This document shows, piece after piece, positions 63,691 to 64,000 of a stretch of 64,000 nucleotides of DNA; within the stretch, counting starts at the first letter, position 1; every line of letters starts with the position of its first letter. A program made the position numbers and the translations under genes. The notes beneath the pieces were generated by a model. That model was not told where the DNA came from. It saw only the letters and a program-made list of their open reading frames with translations, and did not search any database. The DNA is from Asterias amurensis (Eukaryota > Echinodermata > Asteroidea > Forcipulatida > Asteriidae), in NCBI RefSeq assembly GCF_032118995.1, contig NC_092654.1, positions 9,184,284 to 9,248,283 of the forward strand, written 5' to 3'.

Positions 63691-64000
63691 GTATGCATAT
63701 ACAATAATTATTTCAATCATTAACAAGCGTATTTTCATGACATTGTGTTACTCATTTCTCAAAAACTACAGCACCTCAATAAGTAATATTTGAAGGGAAG
63801 CTTTCCACTATCATTATCTTCAAACCCTGTAAGTGTAATGTAAATCTATGGACATTTTGAAAAAGTACCCAAATCCTCTAAGCAGATATTATCGTTAACT
63901 CAAAAATATTACACACTATAGAGATATTTGTGCATCGAAATCAATTCCAGCACGTTTGAGAGAGCAGAAGCTAGATTTAAAGGCACTGGCCACTATTGTT

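Larger units (their letters stand above)
61403..64000. other. Upstream of the - lectin gene: repeats, no gene recognised
   Basis: 61800-61960 is purine/pyrimidine biased. 62280-62420 has an open frame (TIGQIDCHQGHVGTCSLG) abutting the broken end of a family A element, which I do not recognise. 62420-62910 holds nothing clear. The rest is family A copies, and a new one starts at 63978 and runs off the window. Confidence 0.5.

Noticed and set aside
1-64000. LTR retroelements, endogenous virus copies or Polinton-type elements
   Set aside because: No capsid, envelope, polymerase, integrase or reverse transcriptase motifs and no paired long direct repeats were recognised.

Overview
The window is eukaryotic: genes are split by GT-AG introns, intergenic DNA is AT-rich, and repeats are very dense. 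The gene content (an axonemal dynein heavy chain, secreted C-type lectin genes, an orphan rhodopsin-like receptor) and the dominant short DNA transposons point to a marine invertebrate deuterostome, most likely an echinoderm and probably a sea star. The organism is an inference from recalled repeat families and was not checked.

Layout. (1) 1-18885, + strand: the last 11 exons of an axonemal inner-arm dynein heavy chain (DNAH7-like), 632 residues ending at a stop. The first 5.1 kb is intron. (2) 18886-25779: 3' UTR, then repeats only. (3) 25780-35158, + strand: a five-exon secreted protein of 281 residues: signal peptide, compact C-type lectin-like domain (CTLD), Pro/Ser/Thr linker and a PAN/apple-like cysteine module. 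(4) 39786-48838, + strand: a three-exon class A GPCR of 354 residues, whose 11-codon first exon lies 6.5 kb upstream of the second. (5) 61402-53263, - strand: a nine-exon paralogue of gene 3 with 584 residues: signal peptide, CTLD1, three 18-residue Thr-rich exons, CTLD2, Thr/Glu-rich 'ITETP' repeats and the PAN-like module. The two lectin genes converge, with the GPCR between them.

Both lectin genes begin with a 21-base coding exon (seven codons) followed by a hydrophobic exon. From the end of that second exon onward, all their internal junctions are phase 1. This supports the assembled gene models and explains how modules could be duplicated or lost. All four genes give intact reading frames when the exons listed here are joined.

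Most of the rest is non-autonomous mobile DNA. Family A (about 385 bp, TTAA target duplication shown by two nested insertions) has more than 25 copies or fragments. There are families B and C with the same TTAA-type ends, several palindromic MITEs, one Mutator-like MITE with a perfect 9-bp target duplication, and tRNA-derived SINEs. Minisatellites sit in the dynein and lectin introns. No transposase, reverse transcriptase, LTR element, virus-like protein, rRNA or CRISPR array was recognised.
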